A DNA stretch of 64,000 nucleotides from Verrucomicrobiales bacterium (lineage in GTDB: Bacteria; Verrucomicrobiota; Verrucomicrobiia; Verrucomicrobiales; DEV007). The translations under genes and the position numbers were made by a program. Positions 23,279 through 32,611 of this stretch are shown here, one piece after another. Below the pieces are notes generated by a model that did not search any database, was not told where the DNA came from, and saw nothing but the letters and a program-made list of their open reading frames with translations. Position 1 is the stretch's first letter, and the number at the start of each line of letters is the position of its first letter. The stretch covers positions 124,001-188,000 of the forward strand of contig JAEUHI010000048.1 in the NCBI GenBank assembly GCA_016795385.1, written 5' to 3'.

Positions 23279-23427
23279 TGATGGAGTGATGGAGTGATGG
23301 AGTGATGGAGTGATGTGCGCCGGGTCAGGAAAGCGGCGGAATTCAAGCGAATTTCAGGGAAGCCTACCAATTTCAGCTTCCACGCAATCGCAAATCCATC
23401 ACCCCATTACTCCACTGCTCCACCCCT
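23279..23427. repeat. Octamer tandem array with an inverted, degenerate counterpart
   Basis: TGATGGAG is repeated four times head to tail at 23279-23310 and starts a fifth copy. At 23396-23427 a degenerate complement appears (CCATCACCCCATTACTCCAC and more), so the two ends could pair around ~80 bp. No gene is seen in 23225-23496; the promoter of the downstream PBP gene presumably lies here. Confidence 0.7.
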
Positions 23428-23496
23428 GCCGCCGGTGCCCCTTCCCTTTCTTCCCGCTGGCATGTTCCAGAATATCCGGTAAAGTTAACAATTTCC

Positions 23497-25614
23497 ATGG
23501 CCCGCCGCAAATCCTCCTCCTCTTCCTCCCGTTCCTCTTCGAAAGGGCCGTTTTCCTCACTTTCGGGCGGGAAGTCCCGTTCGAAAGGACGCAGGAAGTC
23601 AGGCGGATCCCGGCTGCGCAAGTTCGGCCGGCTCATCCGGACGGGGGCCATCATTGGTGGGATCGTGGCCGTGAGCGGAGCGATCTACTACGGCAAGCGG
23701 GCGATGGAGTTCGACCTCGCCCTCGTGAAGGAGATCCCCGAGCGCACTCTCGTCTATGATCGGAACGGCATTCTCATGGGACACGTTGCGGGCCATGGGG
23801 AAAACCGGGTCTCGGTCAAGGCCTCGCAGGTCTCCGAACATTTCATCAAGGCCCTCCTCGCCCGGGAGGACAACCGCTTCTACGACCACCACGGGGTGGA
23901 CCCGATCGGGGTGCTGCGGGCGATTGTCACCAACGTGAAGTCGCGAGGGAAGGCCCAAGGGGCCTCGACGATCACGATGCAGCTCGCGCGCAACACCTAC
24001 GGGATGCGCGAGATGTCGCTGCAGCGCAAGATCATGGAGGCCGCCCTCGCGGTCCGGCTGGAGCGCGAATACTCGAAAGAAGAGATCCTCACCTATTACA
24101 TGAACCGGGTCTATTTCGGCTCGGGACTCTACGGAATCGAGCGGGCCGCCCAAGGCTATTTCATGAAACCCGCCTCCGACCTGACCTTGGCCGAAGGCGC
24201 GATGCTGGCCGGGGTGATCCGCGGGCCGAGCCTGCTGAATCCCTTCCGCAGCATGGAAAACGCGAAAGACATCCAGGCCGAGGTGCTGGATCGTCTCGTC
24301 GCCTCGGATCTCGTAACCAAAGCGGATGCTGAGGCGGCGAAGGGACAGTCGATCACCCTGCGGCCTCCAGCGATGCGATTGGCGACCGGGAGCTACCCGC
24401 TCCAGTCGGTCTTTGATCTGCTGGAAGATCACCTCGCGCCGCACCTCATCGAGAACGGCGGTCTCCGCATCTACACTACGATTGACGAGCAGCTCCAGAA
24501 AGTCGCGCAGACGGAGTTGAACCGACACCTCACGTCGATCGAGCAGCGTCCCGGTTACCCGCATTCCCCCCGCAGCTCGCACAAGGATGGCACGGCGACG
24601 AAATACCTTCAGGGGTCGGTGGTGACCCTCGACAACCGCACCGGGGGCATCGTCGCCCTGGTGGGTGGTCGTGATTTCAGCGAAAGCGCTTTCAACCGGG
24701 CCTTTTATGCTCGGCGCCAGGTCGGCTCGACCTTCAAGCCCTTCGTGTATGCGGTCGCCTTCGACCGGGGCGGCCTGCAGCCAAACACCCCGGTGAGCGA
24801 TGATCCCGTGAAGATCGGCAACTGGTCGCCGCAGAACAGCGACGGCACCTATCGCGGGATGCAGCCGGCCGCGGTGGGGCTGGTGAGTTCACGCAACACG
24901 ATGTCGGTGCGGGTGAGTCAGATCGCCGGCATCCCCTACATCCGCGGACTGGCATACGAGTTGAAGTTCGGCGACATCCCGAGGTCGCCGGTGATCGCCC
25001 TGGGCGCCTTTGAATCGACACCTGTCACGCTGACGAGCGCTTACTCGACCTTTGCCACCGGTGGGGTGAATCTCTCGCCTTTCCTCATCTCGAAAATCGA
25101 ACTGGCCGACGGGACCGTGCTCTACGAACACGAGAATGCCGGGAAACGTCTCTTCCCCGCGAAGGTCGCATGGACCGTCTCGGATCTCCTCGGCGATGTG
25201 CTCGACAAAGGGACCGCGACGGAGGCCCGCAAGCTCGGCTATGCGGCCCCGGCCTACGGCAAGACGGGGACGACGAACGACTACCTCGACGCGTGGTTTG
25301 TCGGCTACACCGACAAGCTCACCACGGGCGTCTGGGTGGGCCTCGATCAACCGAAGAAGATCATGGAGCGCGGTTACGGCAGTACCCTCGCCCTGCCGGT
25401 GTGGACGGAGGTGATGAAGGCGGCCGAGACTCGTCCGAACTTCGTCGCCGCGCGCCTCCCCGGCACTCGCAGCGGCACGACGGGTGGCGGCGGGATGCTC
25501 GTCGCTTCGCCGGTCAATGGCGCGGGCGATCCCGTGGCGCAACCGGCGGAGGGCGGCTTCGGCCGGGCTGTCCGCGGCGTGGGTCGATTTTTGTTCGGCG
25601 GATCGCAGCGTTGA
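23497..25614 (+). CDS. Class A penicillin-binding protein (PBP1A-type), bifunctional
   Basis: 705 residues; polymerises and crosslinks peptidoglycan. The Ser/Lys/Arg-rich cytoplasmic tail (1-45) precedes a transmembrane helix (~49-66). The glycosyltransferase-51 domain shows EDNRFYDHHGVDP and the stretch GASTITMQLARNTYG. The transpeptidase domain has Ser411 (GSTFKPF, SxxK), SRN at 465-467, and KTGT from Lys589. The last ~60 residues are Gly-rich and probably disordered. All catalytic motifs are intact. It stands alone, with no operon partner. Confidence 0.95.
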   Translation: MARRKSSSSSSRSSSKGPFSSLSGGKSRSKGRRKSGGSRLRKFGRLIRTGAIIGGIVAVSGAIYYGKRAMEFDLALVKEIPERTLVYDRNGILMGHVAGHGENRVSVKASQVSEHFIKALLAREDNRFYDHHGVDPIGVLRAIVTNVKSRGKAQGASTITMQLARNTYGMREMSLQRKIMEAALAVRLEREYSKEEILTYYMNRVYFGSGLYGIERAAQGYFMKPASDLTLAEGAMLAGVIRGPSLLNPFRSMENAKDIQAEVLDRLVASDLVTKADAEAAKGQSITLRPPAMRLATGSYPLQSVFDLLEDHLAPHLIENGGLRIYTTIDEQLQKVAQTELNRHLTSIEQRPGYPHSPRSSHKDGTATKYLQGSVVTLDNRTGGIVALVGGRDFSESAFNRAFYARRQVGSTFKPFVYAVAFDRGGLQPNTPVSDDPVKIGNWSPQNSDGTYRGMQPAAVGLVSSRNTMSVRVSQIAGIPYIRGLAYELKFGDIPRSPVIALGAFESTPVTLTSAYSTFATGGVNLSPFLISKIELADGTVLYEHENAGKRLFPAKVAWTVSDLLGDVLDKGTATEARKLGYAAPAYGKTGTTNDYLDAWFVGYTDKLTTGVWVGLDQPKKIMERGYGSTLALPVWTEVMKAAETRPNFVAARLPGTRSGTTGGGGMLVASPVNGAGDPVAQPAEGGFGRAVRGVGRFLFGGSQR

Positions 25615-25734
25615 GCAGGGATTCGTTTCGGCTCCCATTTCTTCTGTGTCGATTCCGGCAGACTCGGCTGGAATGGCTCCAATTCGCTCTCGACAAGCGG
25701 AGCGGGATTTGTCACATTCCGCAACACGCCGCAA

Positions 25735-26559
25735 ATGAGCAACAAGCGAGAGTCCTTTTTCAGCCTGGTCCCGGAAGGCTCGCCGCACGAGGTGCATGGC
25801 GAACGGGAAGTGATGCTGCCCGGCATCTCCCTGGAGATCCTCGCGACGCGGAAGATCCGTCTGCAGCGGTGGAACCTGCAACAACTGATCGATCCCTACT
25901 GGAGGCTCTATTGTCCGGTGGAGGGATCGGCGGTGGTGAAATTCGACGGCGTGGAGACCAAGCTATTGCCGGGGAACCTCTACCTGATCCCGCCCCGAAC
26001 CGCCTTCAGCTCGCATAATCCGGTGCCGTTCACGAAGTGGTATGTGCATTTCATCCTCGGCCGGTCGGATTTGCTCTCGGTGCCCGGGATCTATTCCAGT
26101 CCGGTCGATGCCGTGGCTCAGGCCTTCCTCGATTCCCTCGCCTCGGCAAAAGGGGAACCCTACAACTGGGAATCGGCCTCCCTAGTGATCCACGCCCTCG
26201 GCAAACTCCCGACGCGCGCCTGGACCGATCAGAAGCTCGACCCGCGCGTGACCAAGGCGATGGAATTCCTCCAGGCGAATCTCGCCCGCCGCATCAACGC
26301 CGACGACGCGGCCCGCGCCGCGGGAGTGAGCGTGCGGAATCTGAACCACCTCTTCCGTTCGCAGGTGCGCCTCGCGCCCATGAGCGTGCTCCTCAGCTAC
26401 CGGCTCGACCGCGCCTGCCACCTCCTTCGCCACACCGATCAGTCGATCGAGCAAGTCGCTGAGAACTGCGGGTTTCCGAACCGTTATTACTTCAGCCGAA
26501 TGCTGAAGCAGCACCGGGGCGTTTCCCCCGCCGCCTACCGGAAAGGCCAGCTCTATTGA
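25735..26559 (+). CDS. AraC-family transcriptional regulator
   Basis: 274 residues. The N-terminal half is a cupin-like sensor domain (GNLYLIPPRTAFSSHNPVPF). The C-terminal ~100 residues are the double helix-turn-helix of AraC, with the conserved second helix NCGFPNRYYFSRMLKQHRGVSPAAYRK (split: NCGFPNRYYFSRMLK, then GVSPAAYRK). It starts 120 bp after the PBP gene and ends 9 bp before a YwaF-like membrane protein gene that may be co-transcribed. Ligand and targets unknown. Confidence 0.9.
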   Translation: MSNKRESFFSLVPEGSPHEVHGEREVMLPGISLEILATRKIRLQRWNLQQLIDPYWRLYCPVEGSAVVKFDGVETKLLPGNLYLIPPRTAFSSHNPVPFTKWYVHFILGRSDLLSVPGIYSSPVDAVAQAFLDSLASAKGEPYNWESASLVIHALGKLPTRAWTDQKLDPRVTKAMEFLQANLARRINADDAARAAGVSVRNLNHLFRSQVRLAPMSVLLSYRLDRACHLLRHTDQSIEQVAENCGFPNRYYFSRMLKQHRGVSPAAYRKGQLY

Positions 26560-26568
26560 TCCCCGGCG

Positions 26569-27276
26569 ATGAAGGAATTCACCCAAGGCTCCGCCCTCCA
26601 CGCGATCTGCCTCGGGGTTTGTCTCGCGGCGGTGTTCCTTACGATTCATCTGGCCCGGAAAACGCGCGGCCATGAGCCGTCGGCGAAACGGGTGCGGACC
26701 GCGATCATCAGCGGCTGTCTCGTTTTCTGGGTGCTGAGCAACGGCTACGGGCTTTTCGGCGGTCGTTTCTCGTGGGCGGAATCGCTGCCGCTCCATTTCT
26801 GCAATCTCGCGAACCTGCTGGGAGCCTACGCCGTGGCGACCCGTCACCGCGCCTCGCAGTCGCTCATGTATTTCTGGACCTTCGCCCTGTGCTCGATGGC
26901 CTTTTTGACTCCCTCGCTCTACGTGGGGCCGGCGGAAGTTTGGTTCTGGCTCTTCTGGCTTTATCACCTCTTCATCCCGGTGTCGACCACCTGGATCCTC
27001 GTGGCCGACCGCTTCCAACCGACTTGGCGGGATTGGCGGAGCTCGGTGCTGCTGACCCTCGGCTATATGGGAATCCTGGCGGTGCTCGATGCGATCACGG
27101 GATGGAATTACGGGTTTGTCGGTCCCTCGAAACCGACCCAAGCGAATCTGCTCGATTTTCTCGGTCCCTATCCCCTGCGGCTCTTCTGGATGGTCCTGGT
27201 CGGCGCGGCGCTCTTCGCTTTGCTCATGCTGCCGTGGTTGCGTCGTGGCGGCCGCCGATCCCAAGTCGTAACCTGA
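26569..27276 (+). CDS. TIGR02206/YwaF-type membrane protein
   Basis: 235 residues with about seven hydrophobic segments. It shows the family's fingerprints: the LPLHFCNLANLLGAY segment, and NYGFVGPSKPTQANLLDFLG before a final PYPLRLFW helix. The function of this family is unknown. It is packed between the AraC gene (9 bp) and glutamate dehydrogenase (6 bp), so the three may form a transcription unit. Confidence 0.82.
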   Translation: MKEFTQGSALHAICLGVCLAAVFLTIHLARKTRGHEPSAKRVRTAIISGCLVFWVLSNGYGLFGGRFSWAESLPLHFCNLANLLGAYAVATRHRASQSLMYFWTFALCSMAFLTPSLYVGPAEVWFWLFWLYHLFIPVSTTWILVADRFQPTWRDWRSSVLLTLGYMGILAVLDAITGWNYGFVGPSKPTQANLLDFLGPYPLRLFWMVLVGAALFALLMLPWLRRGGRRSQVVT

Positions 27277-27282
27277 TTCGCC

Positions 27283-28629
27283 ATGACCGAAGCCGAAACC
27301 CGGGAATACGAGGCCTTCATGAGGGGGCTGAAGCGCCGCAATCCCCATCAGCCCGAGTTCCAGCAGGCCGTCGGCGAAGTCGTGGCCTCGGTCTTGCCCT
27401 GGTATCTCGCCCATGAGGACTACCGTCGCGCCCAGATCCTCGAGCGCATCACCGAGCCCGATCGCATCATCAGCTTCCGCGTCACCTGGGAGACCGACAC
27501 CGGCGAAATCCGGGCGAACCGGGCCTGGCGGGTGCAGTTCAATCACGCCCTCGGCCCTTACAAGGGCGGGCTGCGCTTCCACCCGACGGTGAACGAGAGC
27601 ATCCTGAAATTCCTCGGCTTCGAGCAGATTTTCAAAAACAGCCTCACCGGTCTGCCCATGGGAGGCGCGAAGGGCGGCTCGAATTTCAATCCCAAGGGCA
27701 AAAGCGACCGCGAGGTGATGCGATTCTGCCAGTCGCTGATGATCGAGCTTTCCCGCCATATCGGCGAGGACGTCGACGTGCCCGCCGGTGACATCGGCGT
27801 CGGCGGACGGGAGGTGAGCTATTTGTTCGGCCAATACATGCGTCTCGAAAACCGCTGGAGCGGCGTGCTCACGGGCAAGGGACTCTCCTATGGCGGCAGT
27901 GCTGTCCGCACCGAGGCGACCGGCTGGGGATGTGTCTACTTCTGCGAGGAAATGCTGCGTCACCATGGCGACTCCCTCGTGGGAAAACGCGTCGCCGTGA
28001 GCGGCAGCGGCAATGTCGCGCTTTATGCCGCACAAAAGCTGATCGAAGTTGGTGCCACGGTCGTGAGCCTGAGCGACTCCCGTGGCTTCTGCCACTTCCC
28101 CGACGGTCTCGACCTCGACCACTGGAGCGCGATCCGCGAACTGAAGGAAATCCGGCGCGGCTCGCTCGCCGAAGACGTCGGCGGAGGGATCTATCACCCC
28201 GGTGCGAAACCCTGGGGCATCGCCTGTGATCTCGCGATGCCCTGCGCGACGCAGAACGAGCTGGACCTCGACGACGCCATCTCCCTCGCCGACCAAGGCA
28301 TCGTCGCCGTTTGCGAGGGGGCGAACATGCCCGTGACCCATGAGGCGGCCGAGCTCCTCCGCAGTCGCGGCATTCTCCATGCCCCGGGGAAAGCCTCCAA
28401 CGCCGGTGGTGTGGCCGTGAGCGGCCTCGAGCAAAGCCAGAACGCGATGCGCCTGAGCTGGAGCCGCGAGGAAGTCGATCGTCGTCTGCGGCAGATCATC
28501 ATCGACATCCACGCCCGCTGCGTCGCCGAGGGTTCGGGTGAAGGTGAGAAAATCGATTACCTCAAGGGCTCCAATCTGGCCGGGTTCAAAAAAGTGGCTG
28601 GAGCCATGCTCGCCTACGGGGCGGTGTGA
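27283..28629 (+). CDS. gdhA: NADP-type glutamate dehydrogenase
   Basis: 448 residues, the usual size of the hexameric bacterial enzyme that aminates 2-oxoglutarate. The substrate-binding block YKGGLRFHPTVNES is followed by the catalytic-lysine motif PMGGAKGGSNFNPKGKSD. The dinucleotide-binding loop VAVSGSGNVALYAAQKL lies in the second half. The start at 27283 gives the standard N-terminus. It follows the YwaF-like gene by 6 bp. No deviation from the family is seen. Confidence 0.96.
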   Translation: MTEAETREYEAFMRGLKRRNPHQPEFQQAVGEVVASVLPWYLAHEDYRRAQILERITEPDRIISFRVTWETDTGEIRANRAWRVQFNHALGPYKGGLRFHPTVNESILKFLGFEQIFKNSLTGLPMGGAKGGSNFNPKGKSDREVMRFCQSLMIELSRHIGEDVDVPAGDIGVGGREVSYLFGQYMRLENRWSGVLTGKGLSYGGSAVRTEATGWGCVYFCEEMLRHHGDSLVGKRVAVSGSGNVALYAAQKLIEVGATVVSLSDSRGFCHFPDGLDLDHWSAIRELKEIRRGSLAEDVGGGIYHPGAKPWGIACDLAMPCATQNELDLDDAISLADQGIVAVCEGANMPVTHEAAELLRSRGILHAPGKASNAGGVAVSGLEQSQNAMRLSWSREEVDRRLRQIIIDIHARCVAEGSGEGEKIDYLKGSNLAGFKKVAGAMLAYGAV

Positions 28630-28834
28630 AAGGGAGGCGCAACAGCTCTGCCGACCGGAAGGGCGCGACCTCCCGGACCCTCCCGGCCCGACGGATCCAC
28701 TCCCCGATGCGGCGGCGGTCCGCGAAGGTCGCGGATGATTCGGAGAGATGGAGGATCAACGGTGGCGAGAAATTTCTTTGACTTTCCCCCCGGGGGCCGG
28801 AGCATTCCGGCGTTCCGTCACGTAACCTCTTCCT

Positions 28835-30052
28835 ATGCAGAAAACCGTCATCATCGGGGCCGGGGGCGTCGGCAACGTCGTCGCCCACAAATGCGCGCAA
28901 GACGCCGCGACCTTCGGGGAAATCTGGCTCGCGAGCCGCAGCCTCGACAAGTGCGACGCCATCGCCGCGGACATCAAGGCCGCCACCGGCGTCACCATCC
29001 ACACCCGGCAAATCGATGCCGACAACGTGCCCGAGGTCGTTGCCTTTCTGAGGGAGGTGCAGCCGCAGATCCTGCTCAACATCGCCCTGCCCTACCAGGA
29101 CCTCACCCTCATGGACGCCTGCCTCGAGGCCGGGGTCCACTACGTCGACACCGCCAACTACGAGCCGCCGGACACCGCGAAGTTCGAATACAAGTGGCAG
29201 TGGGCCTACCAGGAGAAGTTCAAGGCCGCGGGACTCACCGCCCTCCTCGGTTCCGGATTCGATCCGGGCGTCACCAACGTCTACTGCGCTTACGCGCTGA
29301 AGCATTACTTCGACGAGATCGAGACCGTCGACATCCTCGACGCCAACGCCGGTGATCACGGCCTGCCCTTCGCCACGAATTTCAATCCCGAGATCAACCT
29401 CCGCGAGATCACCGCGAACGGCCGCTATTGGGAGAACGGCGAGTGGAAGGAGACCAAGCCGCTCGAGATCGGGCTCGACTACCCCTTCCCCGACGAGCAG
29501 GTCGGCACGCGCAAGATCTACCTCCTTTACCACGAGGAACTCGAGAGCCTCGCCCAAAACCTGCCCGGGCTGAAGCGGATCCGCTTCTGGATGACCTTCT
29601 CCGACAACTACATCAAGCACCTGACCGTGCTCAAGAACGTGGGCATGACCTCGATCGAGCCGATCGACTACGAAGGGCAGCAGATCATCCCGATCCAGTT
29701 CCTCAAGGCCATCCTTCCCGATCCCGCCTCGCTTGGTCCGCTCACGAAGGGCAAGACCTGCATCGGTTGCCTCGTCACCGGCAAACTCAAGGGCACCGGC
29801 GAGACCGCGACGAAGTTCATCTACAACGTCTGCGACCACCAGGAGTGCTACGCCGAGGTGAAGAGCCAGGCGATCAGCTACACCGCCGGCGTCCCCGCGA
29901 TGATCGGCGCGCGCCAGTTGATCTCCGGCGTCTGGCTGAAGCCGGGAGTCTGGAACCTCGAGCAACTCGATCCCGATCCCTTCATGGCCGACTGCAACGT
30001 CTGGGGCCTGCCGTGGCAGGTGATCGATGCGGAGCCGCTCAAAGTCGGATAA
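28835..30052 (+). CDS. Carboxynorspermidine synthase (dehydrogenase), saccharopine dehydrogenase-like
   Basis: 405 residues. N-terminal Rossmann motif VIIGAGGVGNVVAHKC; family blocks YVDTANYEPPDTAKF, GSGFDPGVTNVYCAYALKHY and GDHGLPFATNFNPEINLREI. The saccharopine dehydrogenase-like family includes CASDH, which condenses aspartate semialdehyde with a diamine. The carboxynorspermidine decarboxylase gene lies just downstream, so I assign the CASDH role in spermidine or norspermidine synthesis. The 205-bp gap after gdhA contains nothing recognisable beyond a TTGACT-like hexamer at 28778. Confidence 0.9.
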   Translation: MQKTVIIGAGGVGNVVAHKCAQDAATFGEIWLASRSLDKCDAIAADIKAATGVTIHTRQIDADNVPEVVAFLREVQPQILLNIALPYQDLTLMDACLEAGVHYVDTANYEPPDTAKFEYKWQWAYQEKFKAAGLTALLGSGFDPGVTNVYCAYALKHYFDEIETVDILDANAGDHGLPFATNFNPEINLREITANGRYWENGEWKETKPLEIGLDYPFPDEQVGTRKIYLLYHEELESLAQNLPGLKRIRFWMTFSDNYIKHLTVLKNVGMTSIEPIDYEGQQIIPIQFLKAILPDPASLGPLTKGKTCIGCLVTGKLKGTGETATKFIYNVCDHQECYAEVKSQAISYTAGVPAMIGARQLISGVWLKPGVWNLEQLDPDPFMADCNVWGLPWQVIDAEPLKVG

Positions 30053-30106
30053 TTCTCCGCCCCGGGTGACCTCTTGCCTGAATATTCTTTTTGGCGTAAT
30101 TGCTTT

Positions 30107-30328
30107 ATGCAAACGAAGGTCTTCCGAATCGGCGGTTCCCTCGCCGTGCGGCTACCCAAGGAATTGGAACTGCCCTGCGGCCCCGTTTCCATCCACCGCG
30201 AGGGTGAGAAGCTCGTGATCGAAGCGCAAACGTCTGCTAGTTGGCCCGAAGAGTTTTTCGAGAGCATCCGGATCGAGCGTGAGGATTTCGGTCGTGAGAA
30301 TCCGGAATGCAGAAAGAATTGGTTGTGA
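30107..30328 (+). CDS. VapB-type AbrB-fold antitoxin, orphaned
   Basis: 73 residues. The N-terminal ~45 residues are the swapped-hairpin AbrB/SpoVT DNA-binding fold (TKVFRIGGSLAVRLPKELEL; HREGEKLVIEA). The C-terminal tail (SWPEEFFESIRIEREDF) is the toxin-binding segment typical of VapB. The ATG at 30107 matches the family start. A complete vapC is missing downstream; only its last codons remain. It lies between the two carboxynorspermidine genes. Confidence 0.85.
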   Translation: MQTKVFRIGGSLAVRLPKELELPCGPVSIHREGEKLVIEAQTSASWPEEFFESIRIEREDFGRENPECRKNWL

Positions 30329-30338
30329 ATTGGATTCC

Positions 30339-30404
30339 CGAACCACCAGCAATACCAAGGACTTTTCCGACTTGCCGGGACTCGACCTAGAAGACTGGCG
30401 CTGA
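30339..30404 (+). pseudogene. Remnant of a vapC toxin gene (C-terminal ~20 codons)
   Basis: Directly after the vapB stop, in another frame, the bases read RTTSNTKDFSDLPGLDLEDW-R-stop. This is the characteristic end of VapC/FitB-type PIN-domain toxins, which usually finish with a T-x-N-x-x-D-F segment and then a Leu/Asp-rich tail. The active-site part of the toxin is gone, and there is no start codon in a suitable position. It looks like an internal deletion that removed most of vapC and fused its tail to the vapB end. Confidence 0.6.
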
Positions 30405-30415
30405 ACCTTTTTCCC

Positions 30416-31609
30416 ATGCCCGACCACCCCTCCACCGGCCTCTACCGCGGCGACATCCCGCGCCTCCTCGCCGCCTTCGAACGCAGCGGGCTCGACACAC
30501 CCTGTTTTGTCCTCGATCAGACCCTCTTTCGTCGGAATGGCGAGATCCTGAAGCGCGTCCAGGACGAGACCGGTGCGAAGATCCTCCTCGCCCAGAAGGC
30601 CTTCTCGTGTTTCGGGCTCTATCCCCTGCTCCGCGACTACCTCGTCGGCACCGCCGCGAGCGGCCTGCACGAAGCCCGGCTCGGGCATGAGGAATTCGGC
30701 GGCGAAGTGCACGTCTTTTCCCCCGCCTTCAAGCCTGCCGAGATGATCGAGGTCCTCAAGATCGCGGACCACCTCGTCTTCAACTCGCTGAGCCAGTGGC
30801 AGCGTTATCGTGACGAGGTGCTCGCGGCGGGTTCGCGGGTCTCCGCCGGACTCCGCATCAATCCGGAATACTCCGAAGCCGTCGCCGAGATCTACGATCC
30901 CTGCGCTCCCGGCTCCCGCTTCGGCGTGCTCGCTTCGCTTCTCGACGGGGCCGATCTCACCGGACTCGAGGGACTCCATTTCCACACCCTCTGCGAACAG
31001 GGCGCCTCGGCGCTCGGCGGCACGCTTCGCGCCGTGATGGAGAAATTCGACAGCCAACTCCGGACGATGAAGTGGCTCAACTTTGGCGGCGGCCACCTCA
31101 TCACCTCTCCGGGATACGATGTCGAGCTGCTCATCTCCCTCATCCGCGAGGTGCAAGCCCGATATCCGCATCTCCAGATCTACCTCGAGCCCGGCGAGGC
31201 CATCGCCGTGGGCACGGGGGTTTTGTTAGGCACCGTGATCGACCTCGTCGAAAACGGCATGCCCATCGCCGTCCTCGATCTCTCCGCCACCACCCACATG
31301 CCGGACGTGCTCGAGATGCCCTACCGCCCCGTCGTCGAGGGCGCGGGCGAGGCGATCGAAAAGGCCCACACCTACCGCCTCGGCGGCCCGACCTGTCTCG
31401 CCGGCGATGTCATCGGCGATTACAGCTTTGATGAGCCGCTCCAGATCGGCGACCGCCTCCTCTTCCACGACATGTCGCATTACACGATAGTGAAGACGAC
31501 GACCTTCAACGGCGTCCCCCTGCCGTCGATCGCCATCCTCGGCGAGGACGGGGAGATCGGGAACGTGCGGCAGTTCGGGTATGAGGATTACCGGATGCGG
31601 CTGGGGTAG
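30416..31609 (+). CDS. nspC: Carboxynorspermidine/carboxyspermidine decarboxylase
   Basis: 397 residues, a fold type III PLP decarboxylase. PLP lysine in ILLAQKAFSCFGLYPL; glycine loop LNFGGGHLIT; YLEPGEAIAVGTGV; and the cysteine motif GPTCLAGDVIGDY that completes the dimer active site. NspC removes CO2 from carboxy(nor)spermidine, the product of the dehydrogenase encoded 364 bp upstream. The route is an alternative to the decarboxylated-SAM pathway. Start 30416 lies only 12 bp from the vapC remnant. Confidence 0.94.
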   Translation: MPDHPSTGLYRGDIPRLLAAFERSGLDTPCFVLDQTLFRRNGEILKRVQDETGAKILLAQKAFSCFGLYPLLRDYLVGTAASGLHEARLGHEEFGGEVHVFSPAFKPAEMIEVLKIADHLVFNSLSQWQRYRDEVLAAGSRVSAGLRINPEYSEAVAEIYDPCAPGSRFGVLASLLDGADLTGLEGLHFHTLCEQGASALGGTLRAVMEKFDSQLRTMKWLNFGGGHLITSPGYDVELLISLIREVQARYPHLQIYLEPGEAIAVGTGVLLGTVIDLVENGMPIAVLDLSATTHMPDVLEMPYRPVVEGAGEAIEKAHTYRLGGPTCLAGDVIGDYSFDEPLQIGDRLLFHDMSHYTIVKTTTFNGVPLPSIAILGEDGEIGNVRQFGYEDYRMRLG

Positions 31610-31663
31610 ACAGGAGGTGGATTGGCCTTGCCATTGCGCAACCAGCCTCCTAATCTCCCGCCG

Positions 31664-32611
31664 ATGAGTTTCCGCCAAATCTGCCTGTTACTGTTTTTCA
31701 TCCTCCCTCTCACGGTCCACGCCCAAAAACGCACCTGGACCTCCGCCGACGGCAAATCGGCCTTTGAGGGTGAATTGCTCGAATACAACGCCACCGAGGT
31801 GCGGGTGAAACGGGCGGCGGACTTCAAGACCTTCATCCTGCCCCTGGCAAAGCTCTCGGAGCCCGACCAGACCTTCGTGAAGGGCCTCCTCCGCGAGGAC
31901 GCCCGCAGTGCGGGAGTGAAAGACGGCCCCCATGCCACTCTCGTCACGGGAGCGTTCGTGAAGGGGACGTCGGCAGAGGGTCTCAACTTCCAGTTCTACG
32001 GCAATCCCAAGTGGAAAGGCGAGGAACGGTATCCCCTCCTCATCTGGCTGCACGGCGCGGGCCAGAGCGGATCGGACAACGAAGCCCAGATGGGCGGCGC
32101 GACGAAACCCTTCACGGAAGAGGCGAACCAGGAGGAACGTCCCTGTTTCGTCCTCGCCCCGCAATGCCCGGACCGCAACATCGGCTTCAAGGACGCGGTC
32201 GCCTCGAATCTCATGGCCCTGGTGAAGAGTCTCTGCGATTCCCTGCCGATCGATGAATCACGCCTCTACCTGACCGGCTCCTCGATGGGCGGATCGGGCT
32301 CGTGGCGCATCGGCACGGAGTATCCGGGCGTCTTTGCCGCGATCGTCCCGCTCTGCGGCGGCGGCGATCCCTCGAAGGCTTCGGCGCTGAAGGAAACGCC
32401 GATCTGGGCCTTCCATGGCGACAAGGACGAAGATGTGCCGCTCGAGCGCTCGACCTCGATGATCGAGGCGATCAAGGCTGCCGGGGGCACGAAGGCCCAG
32501 CTTTCCATCCTCGAAGGCGAGGGCCATCTCATCGCCTCCGGGGTTTATGCGAAACCCGAGTTGCACGAGTGGATCTTCGTGCAGCGGCTGGGATCTCCCT
32601 CGAATCCATGA
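31664..32611 (+). CDS. Secreted alpha/beta-hydrolase (esterase) with N-terminal SHD1-like domain
   Basis: 315 residues. Signal peptide MSFRQICLLLFFILPLTVHA. Residues ~20-75 match an SHD1-like module (RTWTSADGKSAFEGELLEY; FILPLAKLSEPDQ), which recurs on secreted proteins in this phylum. The rest is an alpha/beta-hydrolase with oxyanion segment IWLHGAGQSG, nucleophile elbow GSSMGGSG, and acid/His candidates in HGDKDEDVP and EGEGHLIAS. Its stop overlaps the start of the pectate lyase gene (ATGA), suggesting a joint role in deesterifying and cleaving pectin-like polymers. Confidence 0.85.
   Translation: MSFRQICLLLFFILPLTVHAQKRTWTSADGKSAFEGELLEYNATEVRVKRAADFKTFILPLAKLSEPDQTFVKGLLREDARSAGVKDGPHATLVTGAFVKGTSAEGLNFQFYGNPKWKGEERYPLLIWLHGAGQSGSDNEAQMGGATKPFTEEANQEERPCFVLAPQCPDRNIGFKDAVASNLMALVKSLCDSLPIDESRLYLTGSSMGGSGSWRIGTEYPGVFAAIVPLCGGGDPSKASALKETPIWAFHGDKDEDVPLERSTSMIEAIKAAGGTKAQLSILEGEGHLIASGVYAKPELHEWIFVQRLGSPSNP

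Noticed and set aside
23279..23427. CRISPR-like array
   Set aside because: Units are eight bases, adjacent, and have no spacers.
26182..28512. 776-codon leftward frame over AraC, YwaF and gdhA
   Set aside because: Antisense shadow with no family features.
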